From Pegea sp. RAD2-039 (lineage: Eukaryota; Chordata; Thaliacea; Salpida; Salpidae), in the NCBI GenBank assembly GCA_034620365.1, contig JAQGEQ010000083.1, forward strand, positions 368,990 to 432,989: a DNA stretch of 64,000 nucleotides. Direction: 5' to 3'. Made by a program: the position numbers and the translations under genes. Of this stretch, positions 39,701 through 46,545 are shown in pieces (the first letter of the stretch is position 1; each line of letters begins with the position of its first letter). The notes under the pieces were generated by a model. It saw nothing but the letters and a program-made list of their open reading frames with translations, did not search any database and was not told where the DNA came from.

Positions 39701-42700
39701 TAGCAGCGTAATTATGGGTAAATTAACTTGAATTTTTGCTTGAACTTAGTTTATTGCTAAATTCTAACTTTTGAACAGACTTTAAAGTAAATTTTTTTTA
39801 CACTTTTTACGATTGATTGGCTTTTTAATTATAGTAGCAGTTATTGCAAAATCATATATTATTTAGTTGTGGTACACATGATTGAATACCGAAATAAGAA
39901 CTGTAAGCAAAAATTGTTTACTTATTCATTGTAATTACTTAATGAAGCTATAAAAATAAACCTAAACATATTTTTTATAAGTTATATTTCTCTAGAATCA
40001 TATTTTTAGTTATTTTTAGTTTATTTCTAAAAATTTTATTGAGGAAGAAAAGATGATTGTAGTGATAATTGAAGCGCAACACAAAGCAGTATAGGATTTG
40101 TGAAGTAATTCCAGCTACAAAAAAAAACATTATTAACTAAGTTGCGTGTCATACCGCATTCACTACACATAAGATATTATTATGTCAATTACTGGTCATA
40201 ACAAATAATAGAGTGAACGCGTGAGGCTTCGGTAGTATCTTTAAATTTTGTTTATAAATCAATAAATGTTTAATTAAAGATATGCAAAATTTTAGAGTTT
40301 TGTTCAAGTATGTTTTGACAACAATTAAATATGTGACTTTATACAATATTTTTTTTAATTTTAAACAGCTGTAATTAATAATCTGATAAATATTTATGAA
40401 ATAAAAATCATGTCTTTTGTGTTTACTTAAAAAATTTACATGAAATAAAATAAGAATAAATCCTTTTTTGTATTGATAAGATTATATTTAAAATAAGATT
40501 TTTGATGATATAAAAAACAATTTTGAAGAAACGAATTTATAGTTAATAAAAATTTAATTTTTTAAATAGCTTAGAATTTTAGATAATTTAATTTAAATAT
40601 TAGAATCACTATATGTGATTTTTTTCTCTCTAAAGTAGGTCTACATCCTTTAGTAATTTTGGTAACATTTATCAGGATGCCCTTTGACTGGATTCCCTGA
40701 ACCAAAAATAGTTTGGTACTTTGAAGGAGAAAATATCAGTAATTTCAGTGAACAGCTGGACTTCCAATTAATGTACAACAACAAAGTCTTACAAATTTCA
40801 AGAGTCAACAACAACTTAACTGGGATCTATTCTTGCAAAGGTGTAAATGATGGGGGTGAACACAACGTTAGTCTTCAACTGAACATCACAGGTTTCAATA
40901 ATTTTCAAAACAAATCAAAACTAAATCGTAAATCAAACATCTTTTAATGTTGGTTACTTGCAGTGTACACATACATAGTAGAAGGATTGACAGAGTGTAA
41001 TGAAAGTTGTGGAGGTTCAGGAACTCAGCAAAAACGATTGTACTGTATTGAAGACAGCGTGAGAAAAGTTGAAGACTGGTATTGTACAGGAGTTACCAAA
41101 CCTAATCTACCTTCTATACCATGTAACAGAGTTGACTGCCCACCAAGGTATTTTGAAGTACACTAAAAATTTAGAAGCTAAAGATATTTTAACACTTCTC
41201 GCAACCTTTGAAAGGTCTTTCTACTTTTTATTTCGGTATTTCTTATTTTAATTCTTTAAATTGAGTCAATTTATGGTACTATTTTTGAAGCATAAATAAG
41301 CTAACTTAAAACTTTAACGTATTTTTAATACAAACAATATACTAGGTAGATTATAAACGTTACAAGAAATTTAAACCAGCTAAGTTGATTACAAAATAAG
41401 ACATATTGAGTGAAACTTTCGACAGCTTTGCTTACTGCCTTTTAAATGTTGCTATTATCATTGATTTATCTGAACACGTAGGTTTTCAAATATAGGCAAA
41501 GCAAGTTTGTATTATTAACTTTAAAACTGATTCATTTGTTTTAAAATGCTTGATGACAGATTAAGAACTTTTTAGAGTTTTTACTGATTTAAGTGATGCA
41601 AGGTTTGGTGAATAATCTACAAACTCTGAAACAGTTTTTTTGTGAAACAATTTTTACGTATATAAAAAGGCTTATTTTTGACTGCCATTAACGTTTTACG
41701 ATGGTGTTGAAGATTTTGATTAGCTTGTACGCAATATTTTGTGATATGACTAAACAGACGACAGTTTAATACTCGATAAACTATTTTAAAGCTAAATTTG
41801 CTTATATTTAAAAGCAATTATGCTAAAATACTTTTACCAAATATACCTGTAAAAATTTCCTACTATATAAGGCTTTAATTACAATAAAACGTTTTTAAAG
41901 AAAGGTTGCTACAGAAATATATATCATGAAGATTATGTTTTAAATTATAAGGATTTTTTATAGGTTTAACAAAAAACTTACTTTACAAACAACCAAATTT
42001 TATCAACCTTATTTTTTTATTTATTAGGTTAAAATATTTTCTTCATTCTTAGTGCTTATGAACTATCAAAATATTCCAGTTTAATTAAGTCAACATAAGT
42101 ACAAAAATATTCAACTTTTTTTTTACTGTAAGCTTATAAAAGCAGATTTAGAGTTATTTCTTAAGTGAAATTTAACATAAAAATGGAATCAGGTATAAGA
42201 TTTCTTCACAAGAAAAGTCTACTTATAAGATTGTTCAGATTTAAGGCTTTCGGTTATCAATCACGAAAATGTGCGAAGAAAGCTGTAACGGTAAACATAT
42301 CTGCAGTAACAGTCTTCTACAATCTACTGCAAACACCTGTCTTCACTGACGTTAATTTGATTTTTTTGTAAAATTCGTAAATGCTCGGCTTAAGTTAAAT
42401 GCGATGCATTACTAGTGCGATTATGTAGTATTAGTGTCAAATCTGTGAGTGACGTAGTAACCATATCATAGAAATTTACAACAGAAATAATATCTTTTAA
42501 ATCAGCTTATCATCAATTTAATTGATCGTAAATTCAGATTCTAACAAAAATTAACTTTTGGTTATTTTACTAAATCAAAAGTTAAGACTGTTGGTAAAGA
42601 TTAAGTCGTCAGAGTAAAAAATATCTTTCCTATGATCACTTGAAAACTTTGAGTAAATCAGCAAATTCATCAAAGTTAAGCTTGAAATAAGTCTAATCTT

Positions 42701-45700
42701 AACACCAAACATAGTAATAGCTTCAACTATTAACATTGAGTTTAAGAGTTTGTAAAGAGATTTATATCAGTTAGAAACTATGTCACATTTGCATTACTCA
42801 ACGAAAAAACTTTTCTGAAACGTTTATTGTTGATCAGTGAAATTTGAAACTTAAATTATTTTCAGAACTTTCCATGAAGTTATACGAAACTTTCAACCAA
42901 ACTAATTTCTTTTTAATAGCTTTTATGCTGCACCGTGGAGTAAATGCTCAGCAGATTGTGGAAGCGGTAATCGAACCAGACTCATCACTTGTGTTATTTT
43001 AATGGCTGATGGAAGTATGCGAGAGGTCTCAAACACACAATGCACCACGGAAATGCCGATGCCTGTACAAGTAGAAGCTTGCTATCAAGTTCCTTGTCCT
43101 AAATGGCAAGCAAGTGAATGGAGAAAGGTAAATTACTTATCTAACTTATAAGTTTGTTTATACGTTCAAAAATGGCTGCTCTAAATAAAGCTTAAGAGAT
43201 ATCTTCAAGTCATATTGTTAAATTAAAATAATATTTTGTTAACTTAGTTAGCAAATTAGCTTAATGAAACTCTAATTAAGATCGAAGATAAATTTATGAG
43301 GTAATCTATCTAGATAAATTCTTTTTGGAGTTGTACATCTAATAATTCTGAAAAACTAAGTTATAAGAAGATATTTTGCTGTAATTAGATATTAATCTAT
43401 TACAATTTATTTAACTAACTCAATATCTTTATCGGATTATTTATTTTTATGATTAATTAACTTGGTTTAATGTTCTTTAAAAACTTTCAAAGATAATTAA
43501 ATCTAATTTAGCTCTACCAATTTCTAGCATGTTCCTATTTAAAATTAGCTGTTAAACCTCTCTTTAAAGAGAAATCACTAATTTTAAAACTTGTTTCAAT
43601 TATGTTTGCAATATTCTTTTATTAACCTTTCAATTTCTGTTTTGAGCAGTGTAGCAAAAAGTGTTTAGGCAATGGAACCAGTTTACAATCTCGTACGGTT
43701 GATTGTGTGGCCCATAACGGTTCTTTAGTTCATAAATCATTTTGCAAATCACTAGAAAAGCCTTTAAAGCAAGTGTTTATACCGCAACCTGCTTCTTGCA
43801 TTACTAATACTTCAAAATTTTCCTAGAAAAAGAAATTGTTCAAACCCAAAATGTAAGCCAGTTTGGAAACCGGGCTCCTGGTCTGTGTGTTCGGCATCTT
43901 GTGGTAGAGGTGGATTCCAAACTAGGATTTTAGGGTGCTATTTTCAAGGTAGACCACATCAAAATGCAGGAAGATTATGCTCAGCGGATGATCGTCCAAA
44001 CGTATCAAAGCCATGTAATCGTAGACCTTGTAGAAGTAAGTCTGACTTTGTTCTTTTAGTTTCAAATATTTTAATTTAATCTGCTGTGAGATTAAATTTA
44101 AATGAAAAGTTTTTTGGTTTTTTCGTCTATTTTTTAGTCATTGATCACGAGAATAAATAACCTTGATTCGATTTACTCAGGAAGATTTTTCAAACATAAA
44201 AGTTTTGTAAGTTAAAAAGCAAACGAAATTTGATAAATTCGAAAATAGCAAATGTTTAGTGAATTAAACATTTTTTGAAAATCAGAATCTGACAAATAAA
44301 TTTCGAAATTTCACACGGCAATATAGTCTAACCTAATAAGGCAAGCAGATTACTTTCTGAAAATATGTTTGCTAAAGAGTCTTATTTAAAAGATTTCTGC
44401 TCTTTCATTTCCATTATTTTATCAGATGAAATCTTATAATAGTCCTTTTCAACATGATTCTTTGATTTGACTTATTTTTCAGAGATCATTTTTCAATTCA
44501 ATGATTAGTGTTATGTCTCAAAATATACAAACAGTTATCAATCATAACTAAAATAATCAATAAGTTGATAAAAATCGCTTTTTCAATTTCAACTATTTTT
44601 GTTTTTTTTATCTATAAGTTAACAAAAGATCTATTAACATATTAAGACTATTCATTTTGCCAACAAATTTTGCTTGCACAACAATGCGTTTACTCTTATA
44701 ATTATAGTTTTAAAATGCTTCTTTTAATTATATGCATTTTTGTTCTTATATTAATCATTAATATTTTAATAGTTTGTCTATAAATACACAAACTTTCATC
44801 TAACAACAAATGTAAAAACATAAATATCAAGCAACAAAAAGATTAATGTTACTTAAATTGTTCATAAATTGAATTTTTTAAGAAAAGGTTTCTTTTACGT
44901 TTACGATAAGATGCCTTTGAACTACCATAGGTATATTTTTATATAAACGACGAAAAACTTAAATATATATAACAGGAAATGTATGAAAGATAATTCTATT
45001 CTTATATAACCTCAATAATCAAACCTAAAGAAATGAGGCCAAAGAGTTGAGATAAAGAAAGAAGTCCAAATGATTCAATTTAATCCAAAATTAATTCAAA
45101 TCACTTAAATTTGTATTTCTTTAACCTATTCAAAATCTGCTGTTATTCAAAATACTCAGCATTAAAAAGATTTTCACTGAGTATAAGCAAACCAGAAGCT
45201 GATGATAATTATTATTAGATATAAGTATTACGAACATTATCAATATTTGTCAAGTTACGAATCATCAAACTTCTTGAAAGAAAACTTTTACTTTATAGTC
45301 ATATAAACTACAAGGTGTTTAAAGAACTAGTAAAAAAATCGTAATTAAAATTTAATGTCAAATTTATGACGCCACATCAAAATTGGGATTGTTTGCTACA
45401 AAGTTAACACAAAATACAACTTATATTATAACTGATAACTATAAATTCCTTGCAAAGTTGTTATCTATAAAAGCAATAAAGTTGGGACATTAAATCTTTA
45501 CTGCAGTGATAAAATAGAATCATTAAATTTGATGTGATTTCATAATTGTTTTAAGAAAACAATAAAACGTAGAACATCAAAGAACTCAGCCCACTGAATA
45601 AACTGTTGAAATCTCCTAAAATATCAACAACTAAAATAAATAAATGTTTTACTAATATCAAACTCAAATAGTAATTAAAGGGAGGAGTATTTACAAATTG

Positions 45701-45931
45701 TGAATAAAAACTAGTTTAAAAGTAAACTATTTCTGTAAATTAGTGGGTTTTCGTTTTTTGTAAACTCATTTTTAGTTATAGATGTGATTATTATATTTAG
45801 AGACTAACAAGTTTGCATGTTGTGTCTTAGTGAGATGTAGAGACCGTGCTCGCTTATGCAGACGTGCAGTTGTGAATCGTATTCAAATCTGTTACAACTA
45901 CAAACGAAAATGCTGCCGGACATGTAGTTGA
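568..45931 (+). CDS. ADAMTSL: ADAMTS-like (punctin/MADD-4 type) extracellular matrix protein, 5' end outside window
   Basis: Multi-exon gene: 22 exons join in frame into 3,825 nt (1,274 codons plus TGA). Seen in order: a TSP1 repeat (5' part missing), linker, five TSP1 repeats, an Ig domain, a basic linker, three Ig domains, four TSP1 repeats and a PLAC domain ending in CCRTCS. No metalloprotease domain is seen, and this order matches ADAMTSL1/ADAMTSL3 (punctins) and broadly C. elegans MADD-4 rather than ADAMTS enzymes. Family members are secreted, cysteine-rich matrix or synaptic-organising proteins without catalytic activity. The start and signal peptide of the long form lie before base 1. 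Exons 6-22 can also be joined to either of two alternative first exons inside the 25.8 kb intron. Papilin is the main alternative, but Kunitz domains are absent. The domain order makes the family call firm; the ADAMTSL1/3 versus MADD-4 label is an orthology guess. Confidence 0.9.
710..1149 (+). other. Intron, no other feature seen
   Basis: 440 bp AT-rich intron between the first TSP1 exon and the linker exon. Acceptor ACTTTTTCAG. No coding or repeat structure recognised. Confidence 0.7.
1150..1237 (+). CDS. ADAMTSL: ADAMTSL exon 2: linker between TSP1 repeats
   Basis: Encodes EISTQSIDTSSETPKKRFD and about ten further residues: a Ser/Thr-rich, cysteine-free spacer. Acceptor TTTTTCAG, donor AG|GTAAAA. 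Phase 1 in and phase 2 out, consistent with both neighbours. Supported mainly by splice sites and phase because the linker is not conserved. Confidence 0.7.
1238..2934 (+). other. Intron, no other feature seen
   Basis: 1.7 kb AT-rich intron with stop codons in all frames. No repeats or RNA genes recognised. Confidence 0.7.
2935..3082 (+). CDS. ADAMTSL: ADAMTSL exon 3: TSP1 repeat
   Basis: Encodes WQVGKWTQCSKTCGLKG followed by RxVRC, the N-terminal two thirds of a canonical TSP1 repeat with the WxxxxW and CSxTCG motifs. Acceptor TTTGATAG, donor AAG|GTAGGC. Phase 2 in, phase 0 out. The repeat finishes in the next exon. Confidence 0.9.
3185..3377 (+). CDS. ADAMTSL: ADAMTSL exon 4: end of one TSP1 repeat, linker, start of the next
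   Basis: Opens with SCFNKLC, the closing cysteines of the previous repeat. A linker of about 35 residues follows, then WKYENWRQCSKTCGFG begins a new TSP1 repeat. Acceptor TTTTTTAG, donor G|GTAAGA. Phase 0 in, phase 1 out. Confidence 0.88.
3378..5444 (+). other. Intron, no other feature seen
   Basis: 2.1 kb AT-rich intron. The short open frame near 4594-4785 is Lys/Asn/Leu-rich low-complexity translation and looks like chance. No repeats recognised. Confidence 0.7.
5445..5598 (+). CDS. ADAMTSL: ADAMTSL exon 5: second half of a TSP1 repeat; last exon specific to the long form
   Basis: Completes the TSP1 repeat begun in exon 4, with RC, ERC, KSCQLEEC cysteines. Acceptor CTTTTCAG, donor AG|GTTAGT. 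Phase 1 in, phase 2 out. The codon split AG|A gives Arg at the junction with exon 6 (RWDIG). Exons 1-5 are absent from the two predicted short isoforms. Confidence 0.88.
8544..8618 (+). promoter_or_regulatory. Candidate core promoter: three CCAAT boxes and a TATA box
   Basis: A CCAAT at 8544-8548, then an inverted pair (ATTGGAC at 8566-8572 and GTCCAAT at 8580-8586) with a 7 bp spacer, then TATAAA at 8613-8618 about 27 bp further on. This is the usual order and spacing of a plus-strand RNA polymerase II promoter, and it sits in a patch richer in GC than its surroundings. No protein-coding first exon was recognised directly downstream, so any transcript would start with a noncoding or unrecognised exon. 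Confidence 0.35.
9890..10480. promoter_or_regulatory. GC-richer patch with GAGA repeats, candidate regulatory element
   Basis: About 600 bp with many CpG dinucleotides in otherwise AT-rich intron. It includes a GAGAGAGAGCGAGAAAAGAG-like purine run at about 10143-10165. It lies 2.1-2.7 kb upstream of the signal-peptide first exon at 12624. A weak 75-codon open frame on the minus strand does not look like a known protein. A promoter or enhancer role is inferred from composition only. Confidence 0.3.
12527..12534 (+). promoter_or_regulatory. TATA box of the short secreted isoform
   Basis: TATAAAAA lies 97 bp upstream of the ATG at 12624 that begins a signal peptide. A start site about 25-30 bp downstream would give a 5' UTR of about 65-70 nt. 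That UTR would carry one four-codon upstream ORF (ATG at 12583). Motif and position are seen; promoter function is inferred. Confidence 0.5.
12624..12829 (+). CDS. ADAMTSL: Alternative first exon A: signal peptide plus acidic Ser-rich leader of a short ADAMTSL form
   Basis: ATG at 12624 starts a signal peptide (MNKMLALILVWITVPAWA, likely cut after AWA). A mature leader of about 50 residues follows with two Cys and a Ser/Asp stretch (SSDDASSSSED). A strong donor CA|GTAAGT ends the exon in phase 2. The next compatible exon is 31375, and the join makes Gln then WDIG, exactly at the start of a TSP1 repeat. With exons 6-22 the product would be about 1,101 aa, lacking the N-terminal TSP1 repeats. 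ATG was chosen because it is the first in frame and opens the hydrophobic segment. A separate nested gene is possible, but no other downstream exon was found in the intron. Confidence 0.6.
17990..18240. promoter_or_regulatory. GC-richer patch with palindrome and tandem repeat, candidate regulatory DNA
   Basis: Contains a perfect palindrome CAAGCG-A-CGCTTG (18063-18075) and two adjacent 11 bp units CGGTTTACTTT (18090-18111) in a CpG-containing stretch. No open reading frame explains the composition. A cis-regulatory role is inference from composition and symmetry. Confidence 0.25.
21440..21680. promoter_or_regulatory. Small GC-richer intronic patch
   Basis: Contains the inverted repeat TGACA(6)TGTCA at 21465-21480 and several CpGs within AT-rich intron. 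No coding potential seen. Listed only as a candidate regulatory block. Confidence 0.18.
28880..29060. promoter_or_regulatory. Candidate promoter patch just upstream of alternative first exon B
   Basis: GC-richer, CpG-containing 180 bp ending about 200 bp before the ATG at 29262. It includes a CGATCGTGCGCG segment and the inverted repeat GCGACT-TACT-AGTCGC (29007-29022). Its position suggests a promoter for the short isoform whose first exon follows. No clear TATA box was found. Confidence 0.35.
29262..29920 (+). CDS. ADAMTSL: Alternative first exon B: 219-residue leader with signal-anchor-like segment
   Basis: ATG at 29262 (in-frame stop at 29214) opens the longest uninterrupted reading frame in the window. 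Residues 1-198 are polar, Ser-rich and charged with no recognised domain. Residues about 199-217 (LFLYMLIVIIIGVDLSICI) are strongly hydrophobic and preceded by Arg198, as in type II signal anchors. The donor CAG|GTGAGT ends the exon in phase 2, and joining to 31375 gives Arg then WDIG, the start of a TSP1 repeat. With exons 6-22 the product is about 1,252 aa, with TSP1/Ig domains predicted outside the cell and the leader inside. A candidate acceptor at 29236 suggests a possible 5' UTR intron. A separate gene is less likely because the only in-phase acceptor seen downstream is the ADAMTSL exon. Confidence 0.6.
29921..31374 (+). other. Intron segment, no other feature seen
   Basis: AT-rich sequence from the donor of first exon B to the acceptor of the common exon (ATCTTTAATTTAG). 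No coding or repeat structure recognised. Confidence 0.65.
31375..31597 (+). CDS. ADAMTSL: ADAMTSL exon 6: complete TSP1 repeat plus start of the next; common to all forms
   Basis: Encodes WDIGLYGECSQTCGRGSRER, further Cys and CGLSAC, a whole TSP1 repeat, then PEWVPMDWGK which starts the next one. Phase 2 in, phase 0 out, donor AAG|GTATTT. Three upstream exons (5, A and B) are phase-compatible with its acceptor. Confidence 0.92.
31676..31855 (+). CDS. ADAMTSL: ADAMTSL exon 7: TSP1 repeat
   Basis: Begins CSTSCGRGFQERRHEC, the cysteine core of the repeat whose WxxW part is on exon 6. It ends with KCQLKECP and then RYIPGKWSQ, starting the next repeat. Exactly 180 nt, phase 0 on both sides; acceptor TGTTTAG, donor CAG|GTTAGT. 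Confidence 0.93.
31856..32711 (+). other. Intron, no other feature seen
   Basis: 856 bp AT-rich intron; no coding or repeat element recognised. Confidence 0.7.
32712..32877 (+). CDS. ADAMTSL: ADAMTSL exon 8: divergent TSP1 repeat
   Basis: Encodes CKPPCVGNQGTQRRKVFCKR and ends QRCPLGPNC. The CSxTCG motif is altered to CKPPCVG but the six-cysteine layout is kept. Acceptor AAATACAG, donor A|GTAAGC. Phase 0 in, phase 1 out. Confidence 0.88.
33012..33165 (+). CDS. ADAMTSL: ADAMTSL exon 9: basic linker and first half of Ig domain 1
   Basis: A Ser/Lys/Arg-rich linker leads to LLPGTTLFAQCIFKG, which contains the first Ig cysteine. Acceptor TTATTCAG, donor GG|GTAAGC. Phase 1 in, phase 2 out. Confidence 0.82.
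33495..33676 (+). CDS. ADAMTSL: ADAMTSL exon 10: second half of Ig domain 1
   Basis: Encodes RKVQWYHKKKKI (the core Ig tryptophan) and VLPGDIGYYRC (the DxGxYxC motif with the second cysteine). Together with exon 9 it makes one I-set-like Ig domain. Acceptor GGTTTTAG, donor A|GTAAGT. Phase 2 in, phase 1 out. Confidence 0.9.
33677..34550 (+). other. Intron, no other feature seen
   Basis: 874 bp AT-rich intron with no recognised element. Confidence 0.7.
34551..34672 (+). CDS. ADAMTSL: ADAMTSL exon 11: basic/acidic interdomain linker
   Basis: Encodes RPKRRPFLRNRLMKIDDDND and a Tyr/Ser-rich tail: cysteine-free and strongly charged. The RPKRRPFLRNR stretch could be a proprotein convertase or heparin-binding site (inference). 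Acceptor TTTTAAAG, donor CAG|GTAGGA. Phase 1 in, phase 0 out. Confidence 0.75.
34673..35046 (+). other. Intron, no other feature seen
   Basis: 374 bp AT-rich intron between two linker exons. Reading through from exon 11 gives a spurious hydrophobic extension that ends at a stop near 34786. Confidence 0.65.
35047..35212 (+). CDS. ADAMTSL: ADAMTSL exon 12: Lys/Arg-rich linker
   Basis: Begins LPTGLILVKKPFLRRKPK and continues with a second basic cluster KIKTKRRNHY, then an acidic Tyr/Asp segment. No cysteines. Acceptor AATTGTTAG, donor G|GTATGG. Phase 0 in, phase 1 out. The two basic clusters in exons 11-12 may bind glycosaminoglycans (inference). Confidence 0.72.
35213..36822 (+). other. Intron containing a hAT-like miniature transposon
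   Basis: 1.6 kb intron. Apart from the 151 bp inverted-repeat element listed separately it is AT-rich and featureless. Confidence 0.65.
35820..35970. mobile_element. Nonautonomous hAT-like MITE (151 bp)
   Basis: The left end CAGTGTTTCTCAAAACT and the reverse complement of the right end, CACTGGCTCTCAAATTT, match at 12 of 17 positions. CAGTG-type ends with TCTCAAA are common in hAT transposons. Flanking 8-mers ATTTAAAC and ATCTTAGC agree at 5 of 8 positions, consistent with a decayed 8 bp target duplication. The interior is GC-richer (GGGGTCG motifs) and non-coding. Confidence 0.5.
36823..37096 (+). CDS. ADAMTSL: ADAMTSL exon 13: linker and first half of Ig domain 2
   Basis: An acidic/Ser linker precedes VVVGSQRVTILCEASGQEP and YQWFKDEVQI, giving the first cysteine and core tryptophan of an Ig domain. 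Acceptor CGTTTATAG, donor AG|GTTGAT. Phase 1 in, phase 2 out. Confidence 0.88.
37333..37607 (+). CDS. ADAMTSL: ADAMTSL exon 14: end of Ig domain 2 and start of Ig domain 3
   Basis: Encodes LLQDGSLRLFQPQYTDAGRY followed by MCIASNSFG, the Ig DxGxYxC motif, then a spacer and RLGARIVIQCPTEG, the first cysteine of Ig 3. The start is uncertain: acceptors at 37332 and 37350 both keep frame and differ by six residues. The longer exon was chosen for its better GATTACAG acceptor. Donor G|GTAAGT, phase 1 out. Confidence 0.87.
37608..38950 (+). other. Intron, no other feature seen
   Basis: 1.3 kb AT-rich intron; no recognised coding or repeat element. Confidence 0.7.
38951..39133 (+). CDS. ADAMTSL: ADAMTSL exon 15: second half of Ig domain 3
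   Basis: Encodes FPEPYVEWRKDGPG with the core tryptophan and KADQGQFSCEATNPFGSS with the second cysteine. Acceptor TTCGATCTAG, donor G|GTTGAT. Phase 1 on both sides, typical for Ig exons. Confidence 0.92.
39134..39585 (+). other. Intron, no other feature seen
   Basis: 452 bp AT-rich intron. Confidence 0.7.
39586..39717 (+). CDS. ADAMTSL: ADAMTSL exon 16: linker and N-terminal strand of Ig domain 4
   Basis: Starts DPPHISADKKVALDSKDMQG and ends YRVKANSSVIMG, the strand just before the first Ig cysteine, which is on the next exon (GCPLTGFPEP). Acceptor AATTTTTAG, donor G|GTAAAT. Phase 1 on both sides. Confidence 0.82.
39718..40675 (+). other. Intron, no other feature seen
   Basis: 958 bp AT-rich intron. 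Confidence 0.7.
40676..40891 (+). CDS. ADAMTSL: ADAMTSL exon 17: Ig domain 4
   Basis: Encodes CPLTGFPEPKIVWYFEG (first cysteine and core tryptophan) and NLTGIYSCKGVNDGG (second cysteine), followed by a final strand. Several NxS/T sequons are visible. Acceptor TTATCAG, donor G|GTTTCA. Phase 1 on both sides. Confidence 0.9.
40964..41147 (+). CDS. ADAMTSL: ADAMTSL exon 18: divergent TSP1 repeat
   Basis: Encodes YIVEGLTECNESCGGSGTQQ, then C residues and IPCNRVDCPPR. The N-terminal tryptophans are replaced but the CxxSCGG core and paired C-terminal cysteines remain. Acceptor TACTTGCAG, donor AG|GTATTT. Phase 1 in, phase 2 out. Confidence 0.9.
41148..42919 (+). other. Intron with a weak TSP1-like patch
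   Basis: 1.8 kb intron. Only a GC-richer patch near 42247-42349 stands out; see the findings. No phase-compatible extra exon could be built from it. Confidence 0.6.
42920..43127 (+). CDS. ADAMTSL: ADAMTSL exon 19: TSP1 repeat and start of the next
   Basis: Encodes YAAPWSKCSADCGSGNRTR, cysteines through YQVPCP, then KWQASEWRK opening the following repeat. Acceptor TTTTAATAG, donor AAG|GTAAAT. Phase 2 in, phase 0 out. Confidence 0.92.
43128..43649 (+). other. Intron, no other feature seen
   Basis: 522 bp AT-rich intron. Confidence 0.7.
43650..43774 (+). CDS. ADAMTSL: ADAMTSL exon 20: TSP1 repeat core
   Basis: Encodes CSKKCLGNGTSLQSRTVDC and further cysteines of the repeat begun in exon 19. 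Reading on past 43774 reaches a stop at 43824-43826 (TAG), so an intron is required. The only donor keeping frame is the weak GT|GTTTAT at 43775, giving phase 2 out. Confidence 0.78.
43827..44035 (+). CDS. ADAMTSL: ADAMTSL exon 21: end of one TSP1 repeat and a complete final TSP1 repeat
   Basis: Begins KRNCSNPKCKPVWKPG, closing the previous repeat. Then SWSVCSASCGRGGFQTR, further Cys and CNRRPC form the last TSP1 repeat. Acceptor TTTTCCTAG, donor A|GTAAGT. Phase 2 in, phase 1 out. Confidence 0.92.
44036..45830 (+). other. Intron, no other feature seen
   Basis: 1.8 kb AT-rich intron before the PLAC exon, acceptor TTGTGTCTTAG. Confidence 0.7.
45831..45931 (+). CDS. ADAMTSL: ADAMTSL exon 22: C-terminal PLAC domain and stop
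   Basis: Encodes MRCRDRARLCRRAVVN, then C, a Tyr/Lys stretch and CCRTCS before TGA at 45929-45931. The six-cysteine C-x5/6-C...C...CC-x2-C layout is the PLAC (protease and lacunin) domain found at the C-terminus of ADAMTSL, papilin and related proteins. Phase 1 in. Confidence 0.92.
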
Positions 45932-46545
45932 CGAGTAAAAACAAAATGAAACATCAAAGTTTTCCAGCAAAGCAACAAGCACCACTACCAATATTTTGAT
46001 ATTGAGCATTTTGAGAGAAAAGACAGCACGAAATATTTCGTCGCTTCAATAAGTTTTCAATTTTTTTTTTACTTTTTTCTTATAACTTTATTGGTATGAG
46101 ATAAAGTCAAATTAGGGTTTGATTGTAGAATATTCCTAACTAGATTGCATCAGCTTTAGATATTACCTTTTTAACTTTTACTTTTCAAACTTCAAGAATT
46201 TAAACGCTACTCTTTACATTACAGAAAATGTTCTTCATTTCTAAATTATTGTCTCCAAGTAAACGCAGTCGTTTTTCATACTTATATAAGTTAAAGTGTT
46301 CTTAACATATTTAATTTTAGAACAAAAGCTTAGCCACATCAGCTTGTTGTAAATGTGTTTATGTTTACTACGTTAACGTTTGATTTTTACATTCCTTTTA
46401 TTTTCATATAACGTCAATTAAATCCATTAATTAAATGATGTAAGAAATCGCATGTTTATTTTGCTTTTTTATGTCTATTTAAAATAGAAATACGTATTTC
46501 TGCTTTTTCTTGCAATTTGCAAATAAAGTATTTCTTTATTTTTGT
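45932..46545 (+). other. Likely 3' UTR of the ADAMTSL gene
   Basis: Follows the PLAC stop codon. A canonical AATAAA at 46522-46527 followed by a T-rich stretch is the best polyadenylation signal seen. The exact cleavage site is unknown. Confidence 0.5.
46522..46527 (+). terminator. Poly(A) signal AATAAA
   Basis: Canonical hexamer about 590 bp after the ADAMTSL stop, followed by TTTCTTTATTTTTG. In an AT-rich genome such hexamers also occur by chance. Confidence 0.4.

Noticed and set aside
42165-42371. Open frame of 68 codons in intron after exon 18
   Set aside because: Cannot be spliced between exons 18 and 19 without breaking frame; no domain.
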